Below, in pieces: positions 1-6,876 of a stretch of DNA of 8,937 bases. A model generated the notes under the pieces. It worked only from the letters and a program-made list of their open reading frames with translations, made no database searches and was not told the DNA's origin. The stretch lies in NCBI GenBank assembly GCA_036642795.1, contig JAVXTH010000043.1, forward strand, positions 1 to 8,937, given 5' to 3'. This DNA comes from JAVXTH01 sp036642795. Lineage in GTDB: Bacteria; Bacillota_I; Bacilli_A; Erysipelotrichales; Erysipelotrichaceae. Within the stretch, counting starts at the first letter, position 1; every line of letters begins with the position of its first letter. A program made the position numbers and the translations under genes.

Positions 1-11
1 TTTAAATCAAT

Positions 12-54
12 AAAAAGGCACTTCAATCAAAGTTATTGATTGATTGTGCCTTTT
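12..54 (-). terminator. Rho-independent terminator of the lipoprotein/c-di-GMP operon
   Basis: On the minus strand AAAAGGCAC (54-46) pairs perfectly with GTGCCTTTT (21-13) and is followed by a U-run (16-12). The inner bases, repeats of AATCA facing TTGATTGAA, can extend the stem. The upstream arm lies inside the last codons of the GGDEF/EAL gene and its stop codon (33-35) falls in the inner part of the hairpin, so the gene and its terminator overlap. Confidence 0.85.
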
Positions 55-2942
55 ATAATGCCTTTAATTTCAGAATCGATGGTAGCTACTTCATAACTTG
101 GTCGACCAATATAAAAGCCTTGGCCATAATCAATTCCTAATTCTAATAATTTAATGAATTCTTCTTTTGTTTCTACGCCTTCTCCAATCACTTTGATATT
201 TTGTGAATGACAATAAGAAATAATATTACTTACTAATTTTTGTCGACCCAAATCACAATCTAAGCCACGGATTAATGTCATATCAATCTTTACAAATTGT
301 AATGGATAAGTTAACAAGGCTAATTCACCATTATGACCACTTCCATAATCATCCATTGCCATTTGACCACGCCAATCTTTCATCATCGCGATTTTCGTTG
401 TCATTGCTTCTTCACTAATTTCATCGTTTTCCGTTATTTCCATTACAACCCGATTTAAATAAGCTTCTTTGCCTTCAACAATCACAGCAATATCATTTCG
501 GCTTAAAATATAATTTGGTACCGAATTAATGAATAATTTAGAAGTAGAATCCGCCATTAATATGCTTTGGAATAAAGATAAAGCTTTCTTCCAAGTTAAT
601 AATTCTAATTGATATAACTTCGATTGTGTTTTAGCAATTTTAATGATTTCCATCGGTGATTTAAAATAATCAATGGAAGATCTCATTAATGCTTCATAAC
701 CAAAAATTGAACCATTCTTCATATCGATAATCGGTTGAACCATATACGTGATGCATTCATCTTTTAATAAATGGTTTAAAACTTCTACACCTTCAAATAA
801 ATAAGATTCTTTTTCATAAGCTTCTTTATCAAACTGTGTATAATGGCCTTTGATTGTATTTTTAGCTTTATACATTGCGAAATCACTATACCGTGATAAT
901 TCATCATAATTATCAGCATCTTGAGGATACCATGAAAGTCCCATGGATACTTTCACTTTGAAATTATCGCCTCCAGGTAAATGAATTGAAGTATCATTAA
1001 TCACTTTATATTGGCGATCAATTAATTGTATGATTTCTTCTTTTGAATCAAAGCCATATAAAAATACAAAGAATTCATCCCCGCTCATCCGTGCTACAAT
1101 ACCTTTATCTTTTTTAAACAAAGCGAGTGATTTTCCTGCATGTTCTAAATATAAATCTCCATAATCGTGACCATACGTATCATTCACGTATTTTAAATTA
1201 TCCAAATCCCACATCAATAAGGCACCGATTTTTAAATCTTCGCTCTTTAATAAATCTTTCATCGTAGTGATAAAAGCACGACGATTCATAAGACCGGTTA
1301 GAATATCATGGTCTCTTTCATATAATAATTTACTGCGTTCTTTCATTTCATCGCTGACATCTAACAAGACTCCATAAAAACGCTTGCCATCTCTTCCTTT
1401 ACGGATTTTTATCCATTTCTTACGATAAGATTTAATTTGAATACAAAATACATCTTCTTGATCAATCACTTGATGACGACTTGCTTTATCCATGATTTCT
1501 TCAAAAATTGCGATATCCAAATAATTGCCATCTTTTTGTGGATATTCTAAAATGGTAAAGAATTTATTCGTACAATAAACCCGACGATCTCCTTCGACAA
1601 ATTCATAAGCACCAATCGCTTCTCCTGATAAATCAATAATTTGTGAGAAACGACTAGCTGATTTAGCTACTGAGATTGATAAATGCGTGATTGAAGCAGC
1701 AAGATTATCAATTTCATCGAAATTGGTTTTCTGTAGTTGTAGTTCTTGATCTGGTTTGCTTTGATTTACTTGTTTTACTAATTTAACAATTGGCTTAGAA
1801 ATTCGTTTTGCCACAATCAGTAGAGCAATAACAGCTAATAAACAACTGATAACTAAAGTAAAGCCTAATAGTTTTATAATTTTAGCGCTAAAAGCAAATA
1901 AAGAATCCATCGTAGCCATAGCGATTAAAGACCATGTTTCCTTCACAAAAGGCGAATTTTTATTATATAAATCTACTCTTTTGCTACTGGCATATACTTG
2001 ATTTGATGTTTTATGATTTGTTTCAATTTTATAAATATCAGAATATACATTTTCATTAAATTCTAATTCTTTTCCATTCTTAACATATTGATCGTACGTT
2101 ATTCCATTCGCAACGACTTTACGGTAATGCTGGTTCTCTTTCATTTCTAAATAATAACTTCCACTATTATCATCAACTAACTCATGAAAAGGCAGAAAGC
2201 CTTCTAAATAATCACATTTAATCGCAATTCCATATAAACCATAAATCGTTCCATCTTCATCTATAATAGGAATCGAATAAGTCATCGTTTCCCCAGTTTG
2301 TGGAATTAATTCAAATGGTTTCGACCAATAACCTAGATCACTTGCGGGTAAAGTAGGATAATCCATAGCGGCATGAATGGTCTTTTCATAAAAATTATAA
2401 TTTACGATTTCTTTAGGGAATTTAGCTTGCCAAAATTGGCCCATTCCAATGCCATATTCTTTCACTAAGCTATTTGGCGCAACTTGATATAATAAGTCTT
2501 CGTTGTCACCAATCGGCGTACGTGGATCACTATCGCTAATGTAAAGGGCCGAAACTTCTGTTTCATTCTCATCTGGATTTAAGATTAAGAAAGCACCATT
2601 GGTTTCACTAATGCGTAACATCTGAATTAAATCGTTATGACATGCTTCTAGCATAGCATCTTTTCTTTGATACTTTGCATATGGTTTAATTTTATTTGCA
2701 AATATTTCTTCATAATTATCAATGTTTGACCATTGATCTTTCATTTCATTTTCTAAATAATTCTTTCGATTAATTACTTGTTCATTTAAAACATCCATTC
2801 GATTTTGTTGTAACTGATCAAACACCCCACCAAAGATAATTGCGCTAAAAAATATTATTGCTTGAAGTAACAATACAATGATTGTCGGCACTAATATTTT
2901 ATAAACAATTGAGTTTTTTGGTAATGCTTGATATTTCATCAT
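33..2942 (-). CDS. Membrane dCache-HAMP-PAS-GGDEF-EAL cyclic-di-GMP sensor enzyme
   Basis: A 969-aa bifunctional c-di-GMP enzyme anchored in the membrane. Numbering from the ATG at 2942: membrane segment about 13-40; extracellular dCache-like ligand domain about 41-350; second membrane segment about 354-378; HAMP-like linker to about 430; PAS-like region about 431-535; GGDEF domain about 540-700; EAL domain about 716-950. The GGDEF site reads SGDEF (620-624), with the DxD and NDxxGHxxGD nucleotide/metal residues kept, so cyclase activity is possible. The RxxD inhibitory site is absent (KDKG there). The EAL domain keeps EALMR (750-754), ITE, DDYGSG, KID, EGVE and QGF, so it should hydrolyse c-di-GMP. 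A TTG at 2954 is in frame, but AAAGGA (2960-2955) touches it, whereas that site suits the ATG at 2942. This ATG overlaps the preceding gene's TGA, suggesting translational coupling to the lipoprotein. Net direction of activity cannot be told from sequence. Confidence 0.95.
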   Translation of the reverse strand: MMKYQALPKNSIVYKILVPTIIVLLLQAIIFFSAIIFGGVFDQLQQNRMDVLNEQVINRKNYLENEMKDQWSNIDNYEEIFANKIKPYAKYQRKDAMLEACHNDLIQMLRISETNGAFLILNPDENETEVSALYISDSDPRTPIGDNEDLLYQVAPNSLVKEYGIGMGQFWQAKFPKEIVNYNFYEKTIHAAMDYPTLPASDLGYWSKPFELIPQTGETMTYSIPIIDEDGTIYGLYGIAIKCDYLEGFLPFHELVDDNSGSYYLEMKENQHYRKVVANGITYDQYVKNGKELEFNENVYSDIYKIETNHKTSNQVYASSKRVDLYNKNSPFVKETWSLIAMATMDSLFAFSAKIIKLLGFTLVISCLLAVIALLIVAKRISKPIVKLVKQVNQSKPDQELQLQKTNFDEIDNLAASITHLSISVAKSASRFSQIIDLSGEAIGAYEFVEGDRRVYCTNKFFTILEYPQKDGNYLDIAIFEEIMDKASRHQVIDQEDVFCIQIKSYRKKWIKIRKGRDGKRFYGVLLDVSDEMKERSKLLYERDHDILTGLMNRRAFITTMKDLLKSEDLKIGALLMWDLDNLKYVNDTYGHDYGDLYLEHAGKSLALFKKDKGIVARMSGDEFFVFLYGFDSKEEIIQLIDRQYKVINDTSIHLPGGDNFKVKVSMGLSWYPQDADNYDELSRYSDFAMYKAKNTIKGHYTQFDKEAYEKESYLFEGVEVLNHLLKDECITYMVQPIIDMKNGSIFGYEALMRSSIDYFKSPMEIIKIAKTQSKLYQLELLTWKKALSLFQSILMADSTSKLFINSVPNYILSRNDIAVIVEGKEAYLNRVVMEITENDEISEEAMTTKIAMMKDWRGQMAMDDYGSGHNGELALLTYPLQFVKIDMTLIRGLDCDLGRQKLVSNIISYCHSQNIKVIGEGVETKEEFIKLLELGIDYGQGFYIGRPSYEVATIDSEIKGIIKGTINQ

Positions 2943-4381
2943 TGATTCACACAATCCTTTAATTGTTTTTCAAATTGTATAAACCATTGATTGAAATATT
3001 CATCACTTTCATAAGTTTCAAATAGCGTTTCATTCTCTCCTTCTGTTCTAATTTTAAGTTTAATATCTTCGCGATCTTTTTTCGCAAGTGAAGGCATTGA
3101 AGTCTCTAATATTTTACGAACTTCTAGACTGTTTTCAAACGCATCATTGACATAAGCTTTATTGCTATTAAATTGCTTTAATGTTTGTCGATTCGCTTTA
3201 ATTACATTTTCATTATAAGGTTGTTCTTGCTTCTTTATGTTCTTTTCAAAATAGCTTTCTTTCATTGCTTCATTGCTTACTGGTAGATAACTTAAAGAGA
3301 TTGAAAAATCAAAATTACGTTTTGTTTGTGTAAACCATTTAAGAAATAAGGTTGATGCATATTCCTTTTTCTCATTTGATTTTGCCACAATCATCCCAGC
3401 ACCTTGTTGCATGACAGCCTTTTTTCCACCTTTAAAACCAGGCACATTTCGATACATGCCTTCAATCGGATAAGCTGGTTGATTCTCAATCGTTACTTCT
3501 TTAGGAAAATATCCAGCGGAACTACTAGAGCCTACATAGCTTATGATATCCCCGGTTTTCGCATCATCACTTGCAAACTTCCCTTCATTCACAAAATAGC
3601 CATGAATATAAGGTATATAATAATGATCCCATAATCTTCGAATTGTTTTTTTATCTAAAGTAACGCTTGCTTTCCCATCTTTAATTGAAAACAATGGTTC
3701 CTGTAATTGCTCCGCACCGATGTACATATAATTTGCGAACGCATCCCGTGAAAAGAAAGCTTTTCCATCGTTTAAAGCCGGTGTTAATGAATCCGTATAT
3801 TCATAATAGCGTTTGGCTACTTTAACTAAACCTTCCCATGTTTCAAGTTGAGCTAGCTTTGTGCCGGTTGCTTTTGAAAACGGTAACCAATCAGTCTTAT
3901 TTATGATTAATAATTCACTGCATTTGCTGGTTGGTAGAATTAATAATTTCCCATCAAACATTCCTTCTTCAATGAAATCTTTATTATAATAATCAATTTC
4001 TTCTTTATCTAAATATTTCGTTAAATCAACCGCTGCTTTATGCTTATTTACATCAAAGCCTAAATCTCGATAAGCCGTAAATATATCTGGCATTTTAGTT
4101 GATCCGTTTTCATCCTTCAAACATGCCATCACTTGGTTATTAACTTCATTGATGCTACCAAGTGAACTAGCTACAACTTTAATACCTTTTTTTAAACCAA
4201 CTTCTTCATTGAAAGTTTTTACCATGGAATTAAATTCAGTATTCAAAACTCCATTATAATAATGCCAAACATGAATTGTCACTGGTTTTTCTGGATCTAA
4301 ACCATGATTATTTTCATTGTTTGAACACCCACTTAAGAAACATAAACTACTTACGATAACCAAGATTATTAGTTTTTTCAT
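2939..4381 (-). CDS. Extracellular solute-binding lipoprotein (ABC sugar-binding family 1 type)
   Basis: A 480-aa secreted lipoprotein. The start is the ATG at 4381: GAAGGTG (4394-4388) lies 6 nt upstream, and the protein opens with a lipoprotein signal, MKK, a hydrophobic stretch and the lipobox LSGC, with Cys19 as the lipidated residue. The longer in-frame reading to 4480 would run through the upstream terminator and is not credible. The mature part resembles family-1 solute-binding proteins: a beta-strand start (TIHVWH), MPDIFTAY near 97-104, an aromatic-rich middle, and a C-terminal FLKWFT...YLPVS block typical of sugar-binding members. Size is slightly above the usual 400-450 aa. No permease or ATPase gene is adjacent. 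Instead the stop overlaps the start of a dCache c-di-GMP receptor by ATGA, so I infer it presents a ligand to that receptor rather than, or as well as, serving uptake. The ligand is unknown. Confidence 0.9.
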   Translation of the reverse strand: MKKLIILVIVSSLCFLSGCSNNENNHGLDPEKPVTIHVWHYYNGVLNTEFNSMVKTFNEEVGLKKGIKVVASSLGSINEVNNQVMACLKDENGSTKMPDIFTAYRDLGFDVNKHKAAVDLTKYLDKEEIDYYNKDFIEEGMFDGKLLILPTSKCSELLIINKTDWLPFSKATGTKLAQLETWEGLVKVAKRYYEYTDSLTPALNDGKAFFSRDAFANYMYIGAEQLQEPLFSIKDGKASVTLDKKTIRRLWDHYYIPYIHGYFVNEGKFASDDAKTGDIISYVGSSSSAGYFPKEVTIENQPAYPIEGMYRNVPGFKGGKKAVMQQGAGMIVAKSNEKKEYASTLFLKWFTQTKRNFDFSISLSYLPVSNEAMKESYFEKNIKKQEQPYNENVIKANRQTLKQFNSNKAYVNDAFENSLEVRKILETSMPSLAKKDREDIKLKIRTEGENETLFETYESDEYFNQWFIQFEKQLKDCVNQ

Positions 4382-4411
4382 TATTTTCACCTTCAATAAA
4401 TTATATGTTTC

Positions 4412-4417
4412 ATTATA
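4412..4417 (-). promoter_or_regulatory. Probable -10 box for the lipoprotein/c-di-GMP operon
   Basis: A perfect TATAAT on the minus strand, in an A/T-rich stretch 30 nt upstream of the lipoprotein ATG and just downstream of the preceding gene's terminator. The -35 is weak: TAGTTT lies at 17 bp and TTGTAG at 20 bp. The predicted leader is only about 25 nt, just enough for the ribosome site, leaving no room for a c-di-GMP riboswitch. Confidence 0.6.
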
Positions 4418-4464
4418 TACGAAATTGAATAAAAAAACTACAAGTCTTTTCAACATCTTAAATG

Positions 4465-4496
4465 AAAAAAAGACAATCATCGCGATTGCCTGTTTT
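4465..4496 (-). terminator. Rho-independent terminator of the nucleoid-protein/ThyX-like operon
   Basis: On the minus strand GGCAATC (4490-4484), loop GCGAT, then GATTGTC (4478-4472), followed by seven U (4471-4465). One G-U pair occurs in the 7-bp stem; the A-run before the stem can pair with the U-run after it. It lies 8 nt past the stop of the ThyX-like gene and separates that operon from the lipoprotein promoter. Confidence 0.85.
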
Positions 4497-4497
4497 C

Positions 4498-5115
4498 TTA
4501 ATCTAATAGGATTAAATCCGATGCATATGGAAGGGTTTCAATCCATGCGCATACTTCATGCCATTCTTTTAGTTTGTGATTACAACGAGCATGGTGAATG
4601 TTAACCAATGTTTCATAATTCATCGTAACCGTTCTTAATTGTAGATAACTACTTGGTAATAATTGAATCATCGAATACCAAATGGTTTTATCTTTGGTAG
4701 CTAAAAAATTCAAGCGAAGTTTTTCTAATACTTCAATGATGCCATCAAGACAGCTTAACGCTTCTTCATTCATTTCATCCCAAGCAAAATCATCCCTTGT
4801 AAATGGTTTTGAATGTATCTTATGCATCGTAGAAGTTGAATTTGCAACGGTTGCTACCTTATAAGTATCAAATTCTTTCCACCAATACATCGGTGCATTG
4901 AAATCGACACAGACGATAATTTGACGAATGAATTTACGATGGTCACTGCCTGCATGAGCAAGTCGTTTCGCTAAATCCAAATCATTGGCACCTAGTATAT
5001 AATTCCCTGCCTCATCATAACTACTATCCCCTCTTGCCCAGCTATTCATGGGATTACGAGCTCCACGCATCGCATTTTCTAAATTCATTACGCTGGTTTT
5101 TTCAATTTTAATCAT
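4498..5115 (-). CDS. ThyX-like protein lacking the RHR catalytic signature
   Basis: A 205-aa soluble protein. I have seen similar sequences as hypothetical proteins of Firmicute phages and chromosomes. Aligned by eye to Thermotoga maritima ThyX (recalled from memory), it matches without gaps over the core: H59 facing ThyX H53, then a VDFNAP stretch facing FHVKAP at a constant offset of 6. The ThyX signature RHRxxSxNExS (78-88) is replaced here by TYKVAT (84-89) and non-matching residues. The C-terminal block LLP...TMN...LVN...R aligns with LP...TVN...LMN...R, so R177 faces the dUMP-binding R174. The fold therefore looks like ThyX, but standard FAD-dependent thymidylate synthesis is unlikely. 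Start: ATG with AGGAG just upstream. It sits 18 nt after the nucleoid-protein gene, so the two are probably cotranscribed. The gene is certainly real; the fold is inferred and the function unknown. Confidence 0.65.
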   Translation of the reverse strand: MIKIEKTSVMNLENAMRGARNPMNSWARGDSSYDEAGNYILGANDLDLAKRLAHAGSDHRKFIRQIIVCVDFNAPMYWWKEFDTYKVATVANSTSTMHKIHSKPFTRDDFAWDEMNEEALSCLDGIIEVLEKLRLNFLATKDKTIWYSMIQLLPSSYLQLRTVTMNYETLVNIHHARCNHKLKEWHEVCAWIETLPYASDLILLD

Positions 5116-5133
5116 CGTTCCTCTCCTAACTCG

Positions 5134-6123
5134 CTATCGCGATATAATATGATGGATATAGTTCAAATTGATGGTAATTGTTTCATCCTCATTCTGAACA
5201 ATTTCAACATAGTCACTATTCATATAATCAACCGGAATGATCACTTCAATACCTCGATCGGTTTTAAGCTTTTGAACTTGATCTTTTTTCGTTGGCTTTC
5301 CATATTCACAATGAAGGTAAGACTCAACTCCGGCTTGTTTACTTGCTTCGATAAATTCTTGCTTTGCGATTGGTTGATCATAAAACATCACTTCAGCTAA
5401 ACTTGCTACTTCCAAAGGCTCATCTTGATTCGCTGCATCACAGATCATCTGTTTCACTTTTGGAATGCTCTTCAATGGTTCACCCTCATACTTATCTAAC
5501 ATTTTTTCTGAAAGACTACGAAGCGTCTTCACATCATCTTGGTAAGCATTTTTACTTTGAACTTTTAAGATTAAATCCGCATAAACAAAGACTGCATTAG
5601 GTTCCATCCTTGTTTTATTTTCAATTAATTGTAAACTGTCATCACTTAACTCAAAGATGACAATATGATCCTTCTTCATGATATTACTAGAAAAGATTGT
5701 TTTATAAATCATAACATCATTTTGATTCTGTTGTTCTCCACTTTGAATATAATGCGTTAATCCTTCTTTATAAGCATTATCCATTATCATTAAATAACGA
5801 CGTTCTTCATATAATAAAGAAGCAATCATAACATCACTTGCTTCATATAATCCATATTGTTTTTTAGTTTCAAAGATCTTTGTAATCATTAAATGTGAGA
5901 ATTGAGCTAAAGTTATTTCTTTATCTTTCCACTGATGAATCCATATAAGAACTTCATTATCTGAATCAAAGGTAGCTTTTTTTCGAGCATTGCTTTGCAT
6001 TGCTTTATTCATTTTAGTTTCTAATTCTTTTTGTGTAGCTTCTTCCATTGAACTTTTTATTTCACTTTCAACCAAAAGATTTGCACTTGGATCTAATACA
6101 TGAAGATAACATTCTTCGATCAA
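5134..6123 (-). CDS. NdpA/YejK-like nucleoid-associated protein (37-kDa family)
   Basis: A 329-aa protein from the TTG at 6123, or 338 aa from the ATG at 6150. It resembles the 37-kDa nucleoid-associated family (E. coli YejK/NdpA, Pfam NA37): an N-terminal YLHVLDPS strand, a long acidic/helical middle, then a C-terminal block with QKLKTDRGIEVIIP and a final strand pair (DETITINLNYIHHI) that is the most recognisable part. Members bind the nucleoid; their biochemical role is poorly defined. I prefer the TTG because GGTGAT (6133-6128), complementary to the 16S tail, is ideally placed before it, while the ATG at 6150 has no ribosome site and a TATAAT ends one base before it. The resulting start, MIEECYLHVLD, also suits the family's usual short N-terminus. 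It is first in an operon with the ThyX-like gene, and divergent from the HD-domain gene. Confidence 0.85.
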   Translation of the reverse strand: MIEECYLHVLDPSANLLVESEIKSSMEEATQKELETKMNKAMQSNARKKATFDSDNEVLIWIHQWKDKEITLAQFSHLMITKIFETKKQYGLYEASDVMIASLLYEERRYLMIMDNAYKEGLTHYIQSGEQQNQNDVMIYKTIFSSNIMKKDHIVIFELSDDSLQLIENKTRMEPNAVFVYADLILKVQSKNAYQDDVKTLRSLSEKMLDKYEGEPLKSIPKVKQMICDAANQDEPLEVASLAEVMFYDQPIAKQEFIEASKQAGVESYLHCEYGKPTKKDQVQKLKTDRGIEVIIPVDYMNSDYVEIVQNEDETITINLNYIHHIISR

Positions 6124-6127
6124 ATAA

Positions 6128-6133
6128 ATCACC
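6128..6133 (-). promoter_or_regulatory. Ribosome binding site deciding a TTG start
   Basis: GGTGAT on the minus strand matches the 3' part of the consensus AGGAGGTGATC and ends 4 nt before the TTG at 6123, giving normal spacing. AGAAAG lies a little further upstream (6144-6139). No comparable site precedes the ATG at 6150. Confidence 0.5.
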
Positions 6134-6151
6134 AACTTCTTTCTAATCATT

Positions 6152-6157
6152 ATTATA
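6152..6157 (-). promoter_or_regulatory. Probable -10 box for the nucleoid-protein operon
   Basis: A perfect TATAAT on the minus strand. No good -35 is visible at 16-18 bp (TACCTA at 17). If used, transcription would begin near 6145, inside the first codons of the longer reading, so translation would have to start at the downstream TTG. A promoter further upstream in this very A/T-rich stretch cannot be excluded. Confidence 0.45.
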
Positions 6158-6216
6158 AACGATTTTTAAATAAATAGGTATACATTAAAAACAATTTCAC
6201 ATAAAATATATCTTTA

Positions 6217-6245
6217 TTTATTTTTATTTTGTGGTAAAGTATATT
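6217..6245 (+). promoter_or_regulatory. Possible promoter of the HD-domain gene
   Basis: TATATT (6240-6245) preceded at 17 bp by TTTATT (6217-6222). Both boxes are imperfect and the region is nearly all A/T, so the call is tentative. It lies 21 nt upstream of the start codon, leaving a short leader that contains the ribosome site AAGAGGG (6255-6261). Confidence 0.35.
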
Positions 6246-6266
6246 CATATTGAAAAGAGGGATGAA

Positions 6267-6821
6267 ATGAATAAAGCAATCTGTTCTAGAAATAATCTTA
6301 AAGAACCTCAAAAAGATGTTGCAATAGAATTTGTTGATTGTATTCGTGATATTCTCGATTTTGATGATGTTCAACAACTAAAAGTGTTTCATCAACATTG
6401 TAAAACAAGTCGTTTCCAACATAGTATCAATGTTTCTTATTATTCTTTCTTACTATGTCGTAAATTTAAATTAGATTATGTAAGTGCTGCTCGTGCTGGT
6501 TTAGTCCATGATTTATTCTTATATGATTGGAAAAACAAAGAGCAACCAATGGAAGGAAGACATTCCGTTGTCCATCCAATTGTCGCTTTACAAAGTGCGC
6601 GTGAACTCATTGAAGTCAATGATATTATGGCCGATGCCATTGTTCATCATATGTGGCCGATGAGCATTCATATGCCCCGCACTGCAGAGGGTTGGATTCT
6701 TCAAGGGGTTGATAAGCTATGTGCAATCGCAGAGATCACTAAACAAAGCTTTGCCCATTTAAAACCACAAAGAGTCAGCATTTATCTAGCTTCCTTATTA
6801 ACCATTCTTATAAGAGGCTAA
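6267..6821 (+). CDS. HD-domain metal-dependent phosphohydrolase-like protein
   Basis: A 184-aa protein and the only plus-strand gene. The start is the ATG at 6267, with AAGAGGG ending 5 nt upstream; a GTG at 6231 is in frame but has no ribosome site. The HD pattern is complete: H52 in QHSINVSYYS, H81-D82 in GLVHDLFLYD, H103 in HSVVHP, H127-H128 in IVHHMWP, and D149 in GVDKL. The extra histidines suggest two metals, as in YqeK-like HD phosphatases. The TSRFQHS, LVHDLFLYDW and HHMWP blocks match a short, uncharacterised family common in Clostridia and Erysipelotrichia. The C-terminus (about 169-182) is hydrophobic and could be an amphipathic or membrane-touching helix. The substrate cannot be named; a nucleotide or phosphate ester is likely from the HD superfamily. 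It is monocistronic, divergent from the nucleoid-protein operon and convergent with the acyltransferase. Confidence 0.85.
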   Translation: MNKAICSRNNLKEPQKDVAIEFVDCIRDILDFDDVQQLKVFHQHCKTSRFQHSINVSYYSFLLCRKFKLDYVSAARAGLVHDLFLYDWKNKEQPMEGRHSVVHPIVALQSARELIEVNDIMADAIVHHMWPMSIHMPRTAEGWILQGVDKLCAIAEITKQSFAHLKPQRVSIYLASLLTILIRG

Positions 6822-6841
6822 CATTAAATTCATTCATAAAG

Positions 6842-6876
6842 AAAAGGAAGTCAGATGAAATATTTGACTTCCTTTT
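6842..6876. terminator. Bidirectional terminator between convergent genes
   Basis: AAAAGGAAGTCA (6842-6853) and TGACTTCCTTTT (6865-6876) form a perfect 12-bp stem with an 11-nt loop. Each strand ends in U after the stem, so it can stop the plus-strand HD gene and the minus-strand acyltransferase. The acyltransferase stop codon (6875-6877) begins inside the stem. Confidence 0.9.

Noticed and set aside
2943..2954. TTG start for the GGDEF-EAL protein
   Set aside because: The AAAGGA ribosome site touches the TTG, leaving no spacing, while the ATG at 2942 has workable spacing and the ATGA overlap typical of coupled genes.
4382..4464. c-di-GMP riboswitch upstream of the GGDEF-EAL operon
   Set aside because: The space between the -10 box and the start codon is only about 30 nt, far too short for a GEMM aptamer, and none of its conserved loops is visible.
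4382..4480. N-terminal extension of the solute-binding protein
   Set aside because: It would be translated through a strong terminator and promoter, has no ribosome site at its start, and would bury the lipoprotein signal peptide.
4317..4604. Plus-strand reading frame of 95 codons across the operon junction
   Set aside because: It runs antisense to two real genes, a promoter and a terminator, lacks a ribosome site and has no recognisable protein features.
4498..5115. Calling this gene thyX
   Set aside because: The RHR signature needed for FAD-dependent thymidylate synthesis is missing, so a functional gene name would be misleading.
6153..6377. Minus-strand reading frame of 74 codons over the divergent promoter region
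   Set aside because: It overlaps the start of the HD gene in antisense, is driven by A/T-rich composition and has no ribosome site.
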